Shown here: one piece after another, positions 45,599 to 54,549 of the stretch
Layout of the letters: each line of letters begins with the position of its first letter
Position numbering within the stretch: the stretch's first letter is position 1
Assembly (NCBI GenBank): GCA_947448025.1
Contig: CANFLV010000021.1
Span: 1 to 64,000, forward strand
Origin: Oxalobacteraceae bacterium
Lineage (GTDB): Bacteria; Pseudomonadota; Gammaproteobacteria; Burkholderiales; Burkholderiaceae_D
Direction of reading: 5' to 3'
DNA: 64,000 bases
Position numbers and translations under genes: made by a program
Notes under the pieces: generated by a model
Told to the model about the DNA's origin: nothing
Database searches by the model: none
What the model saw: the letters and a program-made list of their open reading frames with translations, nothing else

Positions 45599-46594
45599 AT
45601 GACAGACGCGACACCGTATTCGATACCAAAGGAACCAGGCCGCTGGCGCGCCTTAGCGCTGGCCATACTGATCCATGGCGCGCTCGTCGGCCTGCTTTGG
45701 TTCAGTGTGCGCTGGCAAAGCGAGACACCGGTGGCCATCGAGGCGGAAGTCTGGAGCCCGGTAGCGAAAGAAGCCGCGCCATTGCCTCCGCCTGCACCGG
45801 AGCCTGAGCCAGAACCAGAACCGATCGTGAAGCCGCCACCTGTGCCGGTAGCGCGGTCTGTTCCTGCGCCACTGCCTAAGCCCGTCGTCGTCGAGCCGCC
45901 CGTGGCCAAACCCGATATCGCGCTGGCGCAGGAAAAAAAGCGCAAGGAAAAGCTGAAGAAGGAACTGCAGGAGAAGGAAGAGCGCGCACGCTTCGAAAAA
46001 GATCTGGCTGAGAAAAAACGCGTCGAAAAAGACTTGCTCGAGAAAAAGCGTCTCGAGAAAGAAAAAGAAAAAGAAAAAGAGAAACAGAAGGAAAAAGAAA
46101 AGGCCGACGCCAAGAAGCGCGCCCTCGAAGAGCAGAAAAAACTCGCCGACGAAAAGCAGCGCAAGCAGGAACGCGCCGAGCAAGCACAAAAGGACAAGGA
46201 GCGCGGTGAACAAGCCCTGCGCGACAAGGCCCGCGGCGAAGACATGAAGCGCATGATGGCGCAAGCCGGCAGCGGCAGCAGCGGCGATGCGCCCAAGTCG
46301 CAGGGCCAGCGCGGCGATCCCGGTTATGGCGACAAGATCCGGTCGAAGATACGTTCGAACACGATTTTTAATGTGCCAACTAATTTGGCAGGCAGTCATT
46401 CCGTCGAGTACGCTGTCGATCTGTTACCGGACGGTTCAATACGGAAGATTCGTAAAGTAAAATCATCCGGCATTCCGGGTTTTGACGAAGCGGTATTGAA
46501 GGGCATCGAAAAATCACAGCCCTTCCCGCCCGATAAATCCGGCAGCGTGCCGAAGGATGAAATCACCATCGCCTATAGTCCAAAGGACCAATGA
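45599..46594 (+). CDS. tolA: Tol-Pal system protein TolA
   Basis: From the ATG at 45599 the protein has 331 residues: an N-terminal anchor (ALAILIHGALVGLLWFSV), a Pro/Glu linker, a long Lys/Glu-rich helical domain (about 120-235) with KEKEKEKQKEKEK-type low complexity, and a C-terminal TolA/TonB-like domain (VEYAVDLLPDGSIRKIRKV). It spans the periplasm and links TolQR to TolB-Pal. The 4-bp overlap with tolB indicates coupling. Confidence 0.94.
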   Translation: MTDATPYSIPKEPGRWRALALAILIHGALVGLLWFSVRWQSETPVAIEAEVWSPVAKEAAPLPPPAPEPEPEPEPIVKPPPVPVARSVPAPLPKPVVVEPPVAKPDIALAQEKKRKEKLKKELQEKEERARFEKDLAEKKRVEKDLLEKKRLEKEKEKEKEKQKEKEKADAKKRALEEQKKLADEKQRKQERAEQAQKDKERGEQALRDKARGEDMKRMMAQAGSGSSGDAPKSQGQRGDPGYGDKIRSKIRSNTIFNVPTNLAGSHSVEYAVDLLPDGSIRKIRKVKSSGIPGFDEAVLKGIEKSQPFPPDKSGSVPKDEITIAYSPKDQ

Positions 46595-47886
46595 ACATGA
46601 ACAAGAGCCCGATTGCGCTTACCCTTACACGTGCTGCAGCCCTGCTCGGCCTGTCTCTTTCATTAAGCGCGCAGGCCCAGCTTCGCGTCGAAATTTCCGG
46701 CGTCGGCAGTAACCAGCTGCCGATCGCCATTGCCACCTTCGCCGACGAATCCATCTCGTCGGCGCAAGTCAGCGCGATCATCAAGGCCGATCTTGCACGT
46801 AGCGGCTATTTCAAGATTATCGATACCGGCACCGTCATCAGCGAAACCAGCGCCATCAATCTCGACAGCTGGAAAGCGCGCGGCGCCGACGCGCTCGTCG
46901 TGGGCAGCCTGCAGCGCCTCGCAGATGGTCGCATCGACGTACGCTACAAATTGCTCGACACCGTCAAGTCAGGCCAGCTGTCGGCACTGTCGATCGTCAA
47001 TACGGCGCAACGCACGCGTGTCTCCGGCCATCAGATCGCCGACGATATCTACGAAAAACTGATCGGCGCGCGCGGCGCCTTTGCGACGCGCATTTCCTAT
47101 GTCGCCAAATCCGGCGCGAACCAGTACCGCCTGGAAGTCGCCGATGCCGACGGCGAAGACACTCGGGTCGCACTGACCTCCAATGAGCCGATCATTTCAC
47201 CGGCCTGGTCGCCCGACGGCACCAAGATTGCCTACGTTTCCTTTGAAAACAAGAAGGCGGTCGTGATCGTGCAGAACCTGGTCAACAGCCAGCGCACGGT
47301 CGTGGCGAATTACAAGGGCACAAACTCGGCACCGGCCTGGTCACCCGATGGCAGCAAACTCGCCGTAGCCCTGACGCGCGGCGGTGCGCTGGCACAGGTC
47401 TATGTGCTGGATGCGGATGGCAGCAATTTGCGCCGCCTGACCAATACCTCGGGTATTGATACGGAACCGAAGTTTTCCGCCGATGGCCAGACGGTGTATT
47501 TCACGAGTGATCGCAGTGGCGGTCCGCAGATTTATCGCATGCCGGTCGGTGGTGGCGATGCGCAGCGCGTCACCTTTGCGGGCGATTACAACATCAGCCC
47601 GCGCCTGTCCTCCGATGGCAAAACGCTGGCCTACATCTCGCGTCGCGGTGGTCGCTTCCAGCTCTATGCCATCGATCTGGCGACGAACCAGGAACAGCGC
47701 CTGACCGATGGCAGCAATGACGAATCGCCGAGTTTTTCGCCCAATGGAAAATACCTGATGTACGCGCCCGATGGTGGCAAGCGTGGTTCACTGGCCGTCG
47801 TTTCGATCGATGGCCGTGTCAAATACAGCCTGTCGATCAAGGCCGGCGAGATTAGGGAGCCCACTTGGGGCCCTTATATGAAATAA
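46591..47886 (+). CDS. tolB: Tol-Pal system protein TolB
   Basis: The 431-residue protein has a signal peptide (ending LSLSAQAQ), an N-terminal TolB domain and a C-terminal six-bladed propeller of PD40 repeats (ISPAWSPDGTKIAYVSF, SAPAWSPDGSKLAVA, and others). It is periplasmic and exchanges Pal between free and peptidoglycan-bound states. ATGs at 46591 and 46597 are both possible starts. Confidence 0.96.
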   Translation: MNMNKSPIALTLTRAAALLGLSLSLSAQAQLRVEISGVGSNQLPIAIATFADESISSAQVSAIIKADLARSGYFKIIDTGTVISETSAINLDSWKARGADALVVGSLQRLADGRIDVRYKLLDTVKSGQLSALSIVNTAQRTRVSGHQIADDIYEKLIGARGAFATRISYVAKSGANQYRLEVADADGEDTRVALTSNEPIISPAWSPDGTKIAYVSFENKKAVVIVQNLVNSQRTVVANYKGTNSAPAWSPDGSKLAVALTRGGALAQVYVLDADGSNLRRLTNTSGIDTEPKFSADGQTVYFTSDRSGGPQIYRMPVGGGDAQRVTFAGDYNISPRLSSDGKTLAYISRRGGRFQLYAIDLATNQEQRLTDGSNDESPSFSPNGKYLMYAPDGGKRGSLAVVSIDGRVKYSLSIKAGEIREPTWGPYMK

Positions 47887-47914
47887 TATCGGGATTACCA
47901 ATAAGGAGATTCAA

Positions 47915-48439
47915 ATGCGTACTGCCCAATCATTCGCCCTTCTGATCGCTGGAGCCGCACTGCTGAGCGCTTGCTCGTCGACGCCAGTCAATCTGGAAGC
48001 GAAACCGGTCGTCGAAGACCGTTCAGCGAATACCAATGCAGCAGCAGACTCGCGCAGCGTTCAGCCAGTCACGACCGGCTCGAGCGATCCGCTGATGGAC
48101 AAGAATGGCGTACTCGCCAAACGCAGCGTGTATTTCGACTATGACAGCAATTCACTGCGTGAAGATGCCAAGCCAGTCGTCACAGCCCACGGCGCGTTCC
48201 TGAGCAAGAACAAGGATCGCAAGATCATCATCCAGGGTAATACCGACGAACGCGGTGGCCGTGAGTACAATCTGGCCCTCGGTCAGAAGCGTGCTGAAGC
48301 CCTGCGTAAATCCCTGGCCGCTGTCGGCGTGTCAGAGAACCAGATGGAAGCCGTCTCGCTGGGCAAGGAAAAGCCAAAAGCTACTGGCAGCGACGAAGCT
48401 GCATGGGCTGAAAATCGCCGCGCTGACATCGTCTATTGA
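47915..48439 (+). CDS. pal: Peptidoglycan-associated lipoprotein Pal
   Basis: The 174-residue protein has a lipoprotein signal with lipobox LLSAC, and a C-terminal OmpA-like domain with YFDYDSNSLREDAKPVV and the DAP-binding GNTDERGGREYNLALGQKRA. It is an outer-membrane lipoprotein that holds peptidoglycan. A strong AAGGAGA ribosome site precedes the ATG. Confidence 0.97.
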   Translation: MRTAQSFALLIAGAALLSACSSTPVNLEAKPVVEDRSANTNAAADSRSVQPVTTGSSDPLMDKNGVLAKRSVYFDYDSNSLREDAKPVVTAHGAFLSKNKDRKIIIQGNTDERGGREYNLALGQKRAEALRKSLAAVGVSENQMEAVSLGKEKPKATGSDEAAWAENRRADIVY

Positions 48440-48465
48440 TTAATCAAACTTGCATCGGTACGAAC

Positions 48466-49227
48466 ATGGATCATTCATTCAAGTCCGCCATTGCGGCAGC
48501 CGTGCTGGCTGCCTGCTCGTTCGTACCGCTGCAGGCCCACGCCGGACTGTTCGATGACGATGAAGCGCGCAAGGCCATCCTCGATATCCGCGCCAGGATA
48601 GATAATCTGCGCAAGGATATGGAAGCCCGCGTTGAGCTCAAGGCAGACAAGACCAGCACGCTGGACCTGCTGTCGCAAAACGAACAGCTGCTGCAGGAGA
48701 TCGCGAAGCTGCGCGGTCAGGTCGAAGTTCTGACCAATGAAATTTCAACAGCACAGCAGCGCCAAAAAGATTTTTATGTCGACCTCGATAATCGCCTGCG
48801 CAAGGTCGAGCCGCAAAAGATGAACGTCGATGGCAAAGAAGCTGAAGTCGAGCCAAGCGAACAGAAGACCTATGATCTGGCACTCTCGCAATTCAAGGCG
48901 GGCGACTACAAAACTGCGGGCCTCTCGTTTGCCGACTTCCTGCGGCGCTATCCGAGTTCCGGCTATGCCGCGGCAGCACAGTACTGGCTAGGCAACACCT
49001 TTTATGCGCAGCGCGACTACCGCAATGCGATCATCGCCCAGCAAGCCGTCGTCAAGAATTATCCTGACAGCCCGAAAGCCGCCGATGCGCTGCTGAACAT
49101 GGCCAGCTGCTTTGTCGAGATCAAGGAAAAAGCCACGGCCCGCAAGGCGCTCGAAGCCCTCATCACTCAATACCCTGATGCGCCGGCAGCACAAACTGCC
49201 AAAGAGCGACTCGCCAATCTGAAATAA
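48466..49227 (+). CDS. cpoB: Cell division coordinator CpoB (YbgF)
   Basis: From the ATG at 48466 the protein has 253 residues; the frame could start at a TTG at 48436 but the short signal peptide (MDHSFKSAIAAAVLAACSFV, cut after AHA) favours 48466. A coiled-coil follows (about 35-110), then TPR repeats (about 130-250, YDLALSQFKAGDYKTAGLSF). CpoB couples Tol-Pal to PBP1B during division. It closes the Tol-Pal cluster. Confidence 0.93.
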   Translation: MDHSFKSAIAAAVLAACSFVPLQAHAGLFDDDEARKAILDIRARIDNLRKDMEARVELKADKTSTLDLLSQNEQLLQEIAKLRGQVEVLTNEISTAQQRQKDFYVDLDNRLRKVEPQKMNVDGKEAEVEPSEQKTYDLALSQFKAGDYKTAGLSFADFLRRYPSSGYAAAAQYWLGNTFYAQRDYRNAIIAQQAVVKNYPDSPKAADALLNMASCFVEIKEKATARKALEALITQYPDAPAAQTAKERLANLK

Positions 49228-49237
49228 CTGAAAACCC

Positions 49238-50350
49238 ATGAATGAAATTAACGTGGCGGCCATCGCAAGCCAGGTCGCGTGGCTGGCTTTTGGCCTCGGC
49301 ATTGTGTTTGGTGCGGTCGCACAGCGCACGCATTTTTGCACCATGGGCGCGATCGGCGACATCGTCAATTACGGCGCCTGGGACCGGATGCGCCAATGGC
49401 TGCTGGCGATCGCCGTGGCGATTATCGGCACGAACCTGCTGGCGTATGCGGGCCTGATCGACCTGTCAAAATCACTCTATACGGCGCCGCGCCTGATGTG
49501 GCTGGCCTATCTCGTGGGCGGCTGCCTGTTCGGCTTCGGCATGGTGCTGGCCAGCGGCTGCGGCAGCAAGACGCTGGTCCGCATCGGCAGCGGCAATCTG
49601 AAATCACTGGTCGTGTTCATCGTGCTCGGTCTGTCCGCCTTCATGACCCTGCGTGGCATCCTCGCCCTGCCGCGCGTGAATGTCATCGAAGCCTTCTCGA
49701 CGACTTTGCCGACCGCGCAAGACCTGCCATCGATCATCGCGGGAAAATTCGGCGACAAATCGCTGCTGCAGATCGTCGTCGCCGGCGTGATCAGTTTGCT
49801 GCTCGCCCTGTTCGTTCTCGCCAGCCGTTCTTTCCGTACGGCCGAAAACCTGTTCGCCGGTATTACGGTCGGACTCATCATCGTCGCGGCCTGGTACGTC
49901 TCCGGCCACATTGGCTACATCGCGGAAGATCCAAATACCTTGCAGGAAGCCTTCATCGCGACCAACTCCGGCAAGATGGAGTCCTTCAGTTTTGTCGCGC
50001 CCTATGCCAATACACTGGACCTGCTGATGATGTGGACCGATACCAGCAAGACAGTCTCGTTCGGCATCGCCGCTGCGCTGGGCGTCATCACAGGGTCGAT
50101 GCTGGTCGCACTGGCGATGCGTACATTTCGCTGGGAAGGATTCGGCTCGATCGAAGACACGGCGAATCATCTGATCGGCGCGGTCATGATGGGCTTCGGT
50201 GGCGTCACTGCGCTGGGCTGCACGATAGGCCAGGGCCTGTCGGGTTTGTCGACGCTCGCGCTCGGTTCCTTCATGACTTTTGGCGCGATTATTTGCGGTG
50301 CGGTCGCGGCTTTGAAATATCAGACATGGCGCATGGAACAGTCCATTTGA
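49238..50350 (+). CDS. YeeE/YedE family sulfur-compound transporter
   Basis: The 370-residue protein has about nine or ten membrane helices and two halves with conserved Cys: HFCTMGAIGDIVNYG and LASGCGSKTLVRIGSGN in the first, GVTALGCTIGQGLSGLSTLA in the second. This is the DUF395/TsuA pattern, known for thiosulfate uptake. No rhodanese or TusA gene is adjacent, so substrate remains inferred. Confidence 0.88.
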   Translation: MNEINVAAIASQVAWLAFGLGIVFGAVAQRTHFCTMGAIGDIVNYGAWDRMRQWLLAIAVAIIGTNLLAYAGLIDLSKSLYTAPRLMWLAYLVGGCLFGFGMVLASGCGSKTLVRIGSGNLKSLVVFIVLGLSAFMTLRGILALPRVNVIEAFSTTLPTAQDLPSIIAGKFGDKSLLQIVVAGVISLLLALFVLASRSFRTAENLFAGITVGLIIVAAWYVSGHIGYIAEDPNTLQEAFIATNSGKMESFSFVAPYANTLDLLMMWTDTSKTVSFGIAAALGVITGSMLVALAMRTFRWEGFGSIEDTANHLIGAVMMGFGGVTALGCTIGQGLSGLSTLALGSFMTFGAIICGAVAALKYQTWRMEQSI

Positions 50351-50396
50351 AAATGGCGTATGCAGCAAACTATTTGAAATATCTTCTATTTCTCGT

Positions 50397-50425
50397 TTGA
50401 CAGGAACAACCGACCTTCTTATAAT
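50397..50425 (+). promoter_or_regulatory. Consensus sigma70 promoter of the first tRNA-Lys gene
   Basis: TTGACA and TATAAT are both exact consensus hexamers with a 17-bp spacer. The start would be near 50432, a few bases before the tRNA 5' end. Confidence 0.92.
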
Positions 50426-50435
50426 AGCTTTCTTC

Positions 50436-50511
50436 GGGTCGTTAGCTCAGCTGGTAGAGCAGCGGACTTTTAATCCGTTGGTCGCAGGTTCGAATCCCGC
50501 ACGGCCTACCA
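50436..50511 (+). tRNA. tRNA-Lys (anticodon TTT)
   Basis: The 76-base cloverleaf includes an encoded CCA. The anticodon loop CTTTTAA has TTT at 34-36. The acceptor stem has G1-U72 and U4-G69 wobbles, and the T stem (GCAGG / CCCGC) has an A51-C63 mismatch. The second copy has the same features. Confidence 0.96.
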
Positions 50512-50529
50512 CGAATACGTAGTGAACAG

Positions 50530-50565
50530 AAATGGCTCCCATTAATGTGAGCCATTTTTGTTTTG
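50530..50565 (+). terminator. Intrinsic terminator after first tRNA-Lys
   Basis: Arms AAATGGCTC and GAGCCATTT with a 10-base loop, followed by TTGTTTT. Confidence 0.85.
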
Positions 50566-50640
50566 CAGCACCCTTTTTTATTCTCCGGAATTTTTTGCGG
50601 AAAACGAAAAGTTTCTCGGTTTATTTGCATTACCTTTTTC

Positions 50641-50716
50641 GGGTCGTTAGCTCAGCTGGTAGAGCAGCGGACTTTTAATCCGTTGGTCGCAGGTTCGAAT
50701 CCCGCACGGCCTACCA
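50641..50716 (+). tRNA. tRNA-Lys (anticodon TTT), second identical copy
   Basis: This copy is identical over all 76 bases to the one at 50436-50511, and the identity extends about three bases upstream and seven downstream (ACGAATA), pointing to tandem duplication. No promoter as good as that of the first copy was found upstream, so it may depend on read-through or on a weak promoter. Confidence 0.96.
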
Positions 50717-50736
50717 CGAATAAGTAGCAAGCATGC

Positions 50737-50770
50737 AGGGCCCTCATCACTGAGAGCCCTTTTTGTTTTG
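50737..50770 (+). terminator. Intrinsic terminator after second tRNA-Lys
   Basis: Arms AGGGC / GCCCT with an inner CTC / GAG pairing and one mismatch, followed by TTTTGTTTT. Its sequence differs from the terminator of the first copy. Confidence 0.8.
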
Positions 50771-51055
50771 CGCTGCGTTTTATATTTTCCCATCACGCGT
50801 TTCCCGATGTGGAAAATTTCTTCGTCCAATCACAGACTCCCTACCAAGCTTTCCCAATCGACGATGCCCATTGCGGCTGCGGCGCTAGTATTACGCACAC
50901 ACATTCAATGGAATACGACACCCGAGCCTGCAATAGATTTCGTATGAATTTGCCTATGCTAATCTGAAATGGTTCCTGTGATTCGCCAACGAGGCACAGG
51001 GATGCGCCTTGCTTCACTCACCAGTACAAACGCCAGGCTCCCGGAGAATTCAATC
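50771..51055. other. Noncoding stretch, nothing recognised
   Basis: Between the second tRNA terminator and the GNAT-like gene no RNA motif, repeat or convincing ORF was seen. A long in-frame extension of the next gene lacks a ribosome site. Confidence 0.5.
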
Positions 51056-51757
51056 ATGAACACCACGGTGCATGCTGACTTACCCGCCCTCCCTCAATTT
51101 CACTGGCATGTCGCTGACTTGGGCGATGCGCGAGATGCGCACAAGATCCATTGCGAGGCTCTGCAGGGATCTGCCCAAGGCCTTGTGCGCGCCGACGGAC
51201 TTGCGCACTTCGAACGGCATACCGGCGCTGATGGCGTGATGGTCTGCTGCAGATCCACTTCACTGGAAATGGTCGCATACGCGATCCTTGGAACGCATTC
51301 GCATAACGCCGAGCATCTCGCCGGGCTGATGGACATCAGCAGCGCGGAGCGCGCAAAGTTCGCCATCCTCGATGGCGTTGCAACGCGACCGGCGTGGCGA
51401 GGATTTCACCTGCATCAAGCCTCCATCATGGAGCGCATCAGTCATGCCCGCACGATACAACGTACTTTGCTGGCAGCGACCGTGTCACCGAATAATTGGT
51501 TCAGCTTGCGCGGCCTGCTTGAGGCGGGTTTCACTGTGAGCGGCTTTGCGGTCGTCTACGGTGGCTTGGATCGACTGCTGCTGATGCGTAATCTTGAAAT
51601 TGATGATGTCGTATGGACGCCCGCCTATAGCCTTGCTTCAGACGACATCGCCGCGCATGAGGCAGCCCTTGCCAGCGGCTTGCTAGGCTATGCATGCAAT
51701 GAAACGGGCAGCGGACAATGGCAGGTCCAATACGGCAGGCCTGTACACTGCCACTGA
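51056..51757 (+). CDS. GNAT-fold protein of unknown substrate
   Basis: The ATG at 51056 follows GGAGAATTCAATC. The 233-residue protein has a GNAT-like C-terminal half with ATRPAWRGFHLHQASIMERI (the acetyl-CoA loop region, with an atypical RPAWRG in place of Q/R-x-x-G-x-G/A) and SPNNWFSLRGLLEAGFTVSG. It ends directly against the convergent T6SS kinase gene. No function can be assigned; immunity or effector-modifying roles next to a secretion cluster are speculation. Confidence 0.7.
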   Translation: MNTTVHADLPALPQFHWHVADLGDARDAHKIHCEALQGSAQGLVRADGLAHFERHTGADGVMVCCRSTSLEMVAYAILGTHSHNAEHLAGLMDISSAERAKFAILDGVATRPAWRGFHLHQASIMERISHARTIQRTLLAATVSPNNWFSLRGLLEAGFTVSGFAVVYGGLDRLLLMRNLEIDDVVWTPAYSLASDDIAAHEAALASGLLGYACNETGSGQWQVQYGRPVHCH

Positions 51758-54355
51758 TTACTTTTCCGGCGAGGCCGGTTCCGCTTTTTCGGTACGGCGT
51801 GCGCGCATGCGTCCACGCTCGCGATCGCGCTGGCGCAAGACATCAATCATCACATTGAAGGTGCGCGCCAGCCGGCCGATCTCGTCGTCGGACGTCACCT
51901 TGATATTGGCCTGTTCATAATCACCGCGTTTGAGCGCGTGCGCAGCTTGTGTCAGCCGCTCGATCGGCCGTACGATGCTGCGCGCGAACAGCAGCGCCAG
52001 CACAATGAACAGGGCACCAACGACGATCACGCTATAGAGCACATGGATAAACAGCCGCTGCGCCGGCTCCTCGAATTCACTGCGCGATTCACTGATGCCG
52101 ACGACCCAGTTATGCGCCAGCACCGGTGCGTAAGCGGCAACTTCATCCACGCCGGACAGGGGCGAATGAAAGCTGATCGCGCCGGGCGTCTTCGCGCCGA
52201 TCATCGCCTGCGCCAGTTCTGGCATATTGAGACTGGTAATACTGTTTTTGCGGAAGCGCTGGTCCGCGCGGATTTCATTGATCTTCTCTGCGCTGAGCGG
52301 CGTCAAGCTGCTATAGAGGTAGGCTCTATCAGGATAGTAAATGAGAACGCCATCGCCATCGATGAGGACTGGACGGCGATTCGAATCTTTCGTCACATCA
52401 TTGAGAATATCGGCGAATTTCGAACCCCTGATCCGTACAGCCACGACGCCAATCACGGTTCCGCTCGCGTCCCGTACCGGGTTCGAGTAATACACGCCAG
52501 GTAAGCCTTCCGTCGCACCGACCACAACGCCGGTCATGTAGGGTCGTCCCTGCATCGCTTCCTTGAAATAATCGCGGAAGCTGACATTGAGTCCGGCGAT
52601 ACCGCGACCGCTCGACACGATCACCTCGCCCTTCGCATCAATCAGCACGATCGGATGAACATAAGGAATGGTTTTAACGAGACTGTCGAGATTGGCCTGT
52701 ATCGACGCCTTGCGCGACTCGGTCGGATGACTGAGCATGTCAGTGAATTCGGGGTCAGTACTGAGATAGCTGGCCAGACTGCGACTATCATTGAGCAATT
52801 GCGAAACCCGTCCGCTAGCGCTATTGGCGATGCGCACGAGATTATCTTTTTCGGATTGCGTCATGCTGGCGACGCTGCCTTGCAAATTATAGTAAGACGT
52901 CAGGATCATCGGCAGCAGCGAAGTCAGCAGCATCGCAATCGACATCTTCAACACCATGGACCAGGAGGCAGGACGGATCAGCGCGCGACCAAAGCGCAGC
53001 AGGCCACGCTGCAGCCTGCGCGGTGAACTCAAGAGCATGCGCCAGCTTTCAGTCGTGACCTCTACATCGCCAATATGCAAGGCTTCCTGCAAACCGAGAC
53101 TGGCAGCATGTGCCGCGAACAAAGCGCGCGCAAATGACTCGACATTTTGTGGCCGGTCTTTGGCCTGTGGCTTCAGCGCCCAATCGATAGCGCGTAAAAA
53201 ATCTTCACTGTAACGCCCTTTGCCTGCCTGTATGGCCGGCTCCATCGGGTCACATTCATCCAGGCGCGTTGGCGCAGGTGGCGGCTTCGCACCGGAAATC
53301 ATCCAGTACAGGGTCGCACCGAACGCATAGATATCTGTCCATGGTCCCTGCTCGCCGCCGACATATTGTTCTGCAGGCGCATAGCCGGGGGTGACCACGT
53401 TCGACAGGACCGCGGGATCCTGGCAGGCGGTTTCACGCGCCGAACCAAAATCGAGCAGCACCAGACTGCCGTTTTCTTCGCGCACATAAATATTGTCAGG
53501 CTTGATGTCACGATGCAGGAAGCCACTTTCATGCACGATCGCCAAACCGTCAAGCAGCGGCAGCAGCAGTGTCAATATTTCCTGCTCGGGCAAATTGCTC
53601 TGCTTGACCCACCACTGCTTGAGCGACTTTCCCTTTTCGTATTCGAGGACCGCATAGGCCGTATGGTTCGCTTCAAAAAAACGCGCCACGCGCACGATAT
53701 TGGCGTGCCGAAAAGTCGCCAGCGTACGTGCTTCCACGAGAAAGCTGTCGAGACCTTCCTGGTACAAAGTACGGTCTTCAGGCCAGAGCGGAAAAACAGA
53801 CTGATCGGCGGAGCGATGCGCAAAATCTGAGGGCAAATACTCCTTGATCGCCACGCGCGCATTGAGGTTGACGTCGGTAGCCAGATAAGTGATGCCGAAT
53901 CCGCCCTGCCCCAGTACACCATCAATGCGGTATTCGAACAGCATCGAACCTGTCACCAAAGCCTGCGGCGGTGCGGTCTGCGTACCTGTGCGCCTTGTCC
54001 TGGCTGCGGCGGCCACCAAAGGCGCCGACGCATCTATCCTGGGCGCAGCCGGCTTCTGTGGCGCACGATGCGAGGGCGCCAGCGTCGTCATGTCGTCGCT
54101 ACGATGATTGTCTATGCCGAGGCCCAAAACATCATGGCCGACGACCGGCCTCGTTGACACATTTTTGGCAGCAAGGCGCTGTCGCAAGTCACGTGCAAGC
54201 CGCTCATTCGAGCGGCGTAATTGACGCTCGATGGTGACGATATTTTCAAGCGCCTGAAGTCGCTGCTGGAGCGCATTCGAACTGCTGACAGCATCATCAG
54301 CCGTGGCCAGATCGGCACCGCCATGCTCAACTTTTGTTTGCGAAATCGGGCTCAT
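51758..54355 (-). CDS. T6SS-linked Ser/Thr protein kinase fused to Cache-HAMP sensor
   Basis: Using the ATG at 54355, the protein has 865 residues (a GTG at 54430 would add 25). It has a short coiled coil (about 30-62), a Ser/Thr kinase domain (about 140-405) with Gly loop LGQGGFGITYLA, Lys171, HRDIKPDN and DFGSARE, a membrane helix near 470, a periplasmic double-Cache-like region, a second helix near 765, then a HAMP region (DDEIGRLARTFNVMID) and a short basic tail. PpkA-type kinases activate type VI secretion by phosphorylating the FHA protein; here TagH lies in the same cluster. Confidence 0.88.
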   Translation of the reverse strand: MSPISQTKVEHGGADLATADDAVSSSNALQQRLQALENIVTIERQLRRSNERLARDLRQRLAAKNVSTRPVVGHDVLGLGIDNHRSDDMTTLAPSHRAPQKPAAPRIDASAPLVAAAARTRRTGTQTAPPQALVTGSMLFEYRIDGVLGQGGFGITYLATDVNLNARVAIKEYLPSDFAHRSADQSVFPLWPEDRTLYQEGLDSFLVEARTLATFRHANIVRVARFFEANHTAYAVLEYEKGKSLKQWWVKQSNLPEQEILTLLLPLLDGLAIVHESGFLHRDIKPDNIYVREENGSLVLLDFGSARETACQDPAVLSNVVTPGYAPAEQYVGGEQGPWTDIYAFGATLYWMISGAKPPPAPTRLDECDPMEPAIQAGKGRYSEDFLRAIDWALKPQAKDRPQNVESFARALFAAHAASLGLQEALHIGDVEVTTESWRMLLSSPRRLQRGLLRFGRALIRPASWSMVLKMSIAMLLTSLLPMILTSYYNLQGSVASMTQSEKDNLVRIANSASGRVSQLLNDSRSLASYLSTDPEFTDMLSHPTESRKASIQANLDSLVKTIPYVHPIVLIDAKGEVIVSSGRGIAGLNVSFRDYFKEAMQGRPYMTGVVVGATEGLPGVYYSNPVRDASGTVIGVVAVRIRGSKFADILNDVTKDSNRRPVLIDGDGVLIYYPDRAYLYSSLTPLSAEKINEIRADQRFRKNSITSLNMPELAQAMIGAKTPGAISFHSPLSGVDEVAAYAPVLAHNWVVGISESRSEFEEPAQRLFIHVLYSVIVVGALFIVLALLFARSIVRPIERLTQAAHALKRGDYEQANIKVTSDDEIGRLARTFNVMIDVLRQRDRERGRMRARRTEKAEPASPEK

Positions 54356-54549
54356 AATTTGGTAGGTTCGCCTATATTCGTTGCGCCATGTCCATTGCAC
54401 CGTGACGACTTCATCATGCGGATCAAGCACATGAAAAGTCCACCGGAAATGCGACAGGTGTCGACGCGTCGCGACAAAAACAAAGGCTGTGCATGCTACG
54501 ATAAATTTACTGCCGAACTAAACCAGCGACTGATTGCTCCAGAAAATTC

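Noticed and set aside
45653..46399. Leftward 248-codon ORF over tolA
   Set aside because: It is an antisense shadow of the Lys/Glu-rich tolA codons, giving implausible Leu/Phe runs.
51056..51757. T6SS effector or immunity role for the GNAT-like protein
   Set aside because: Adjacency alone does not support it; no known effector motif is present.
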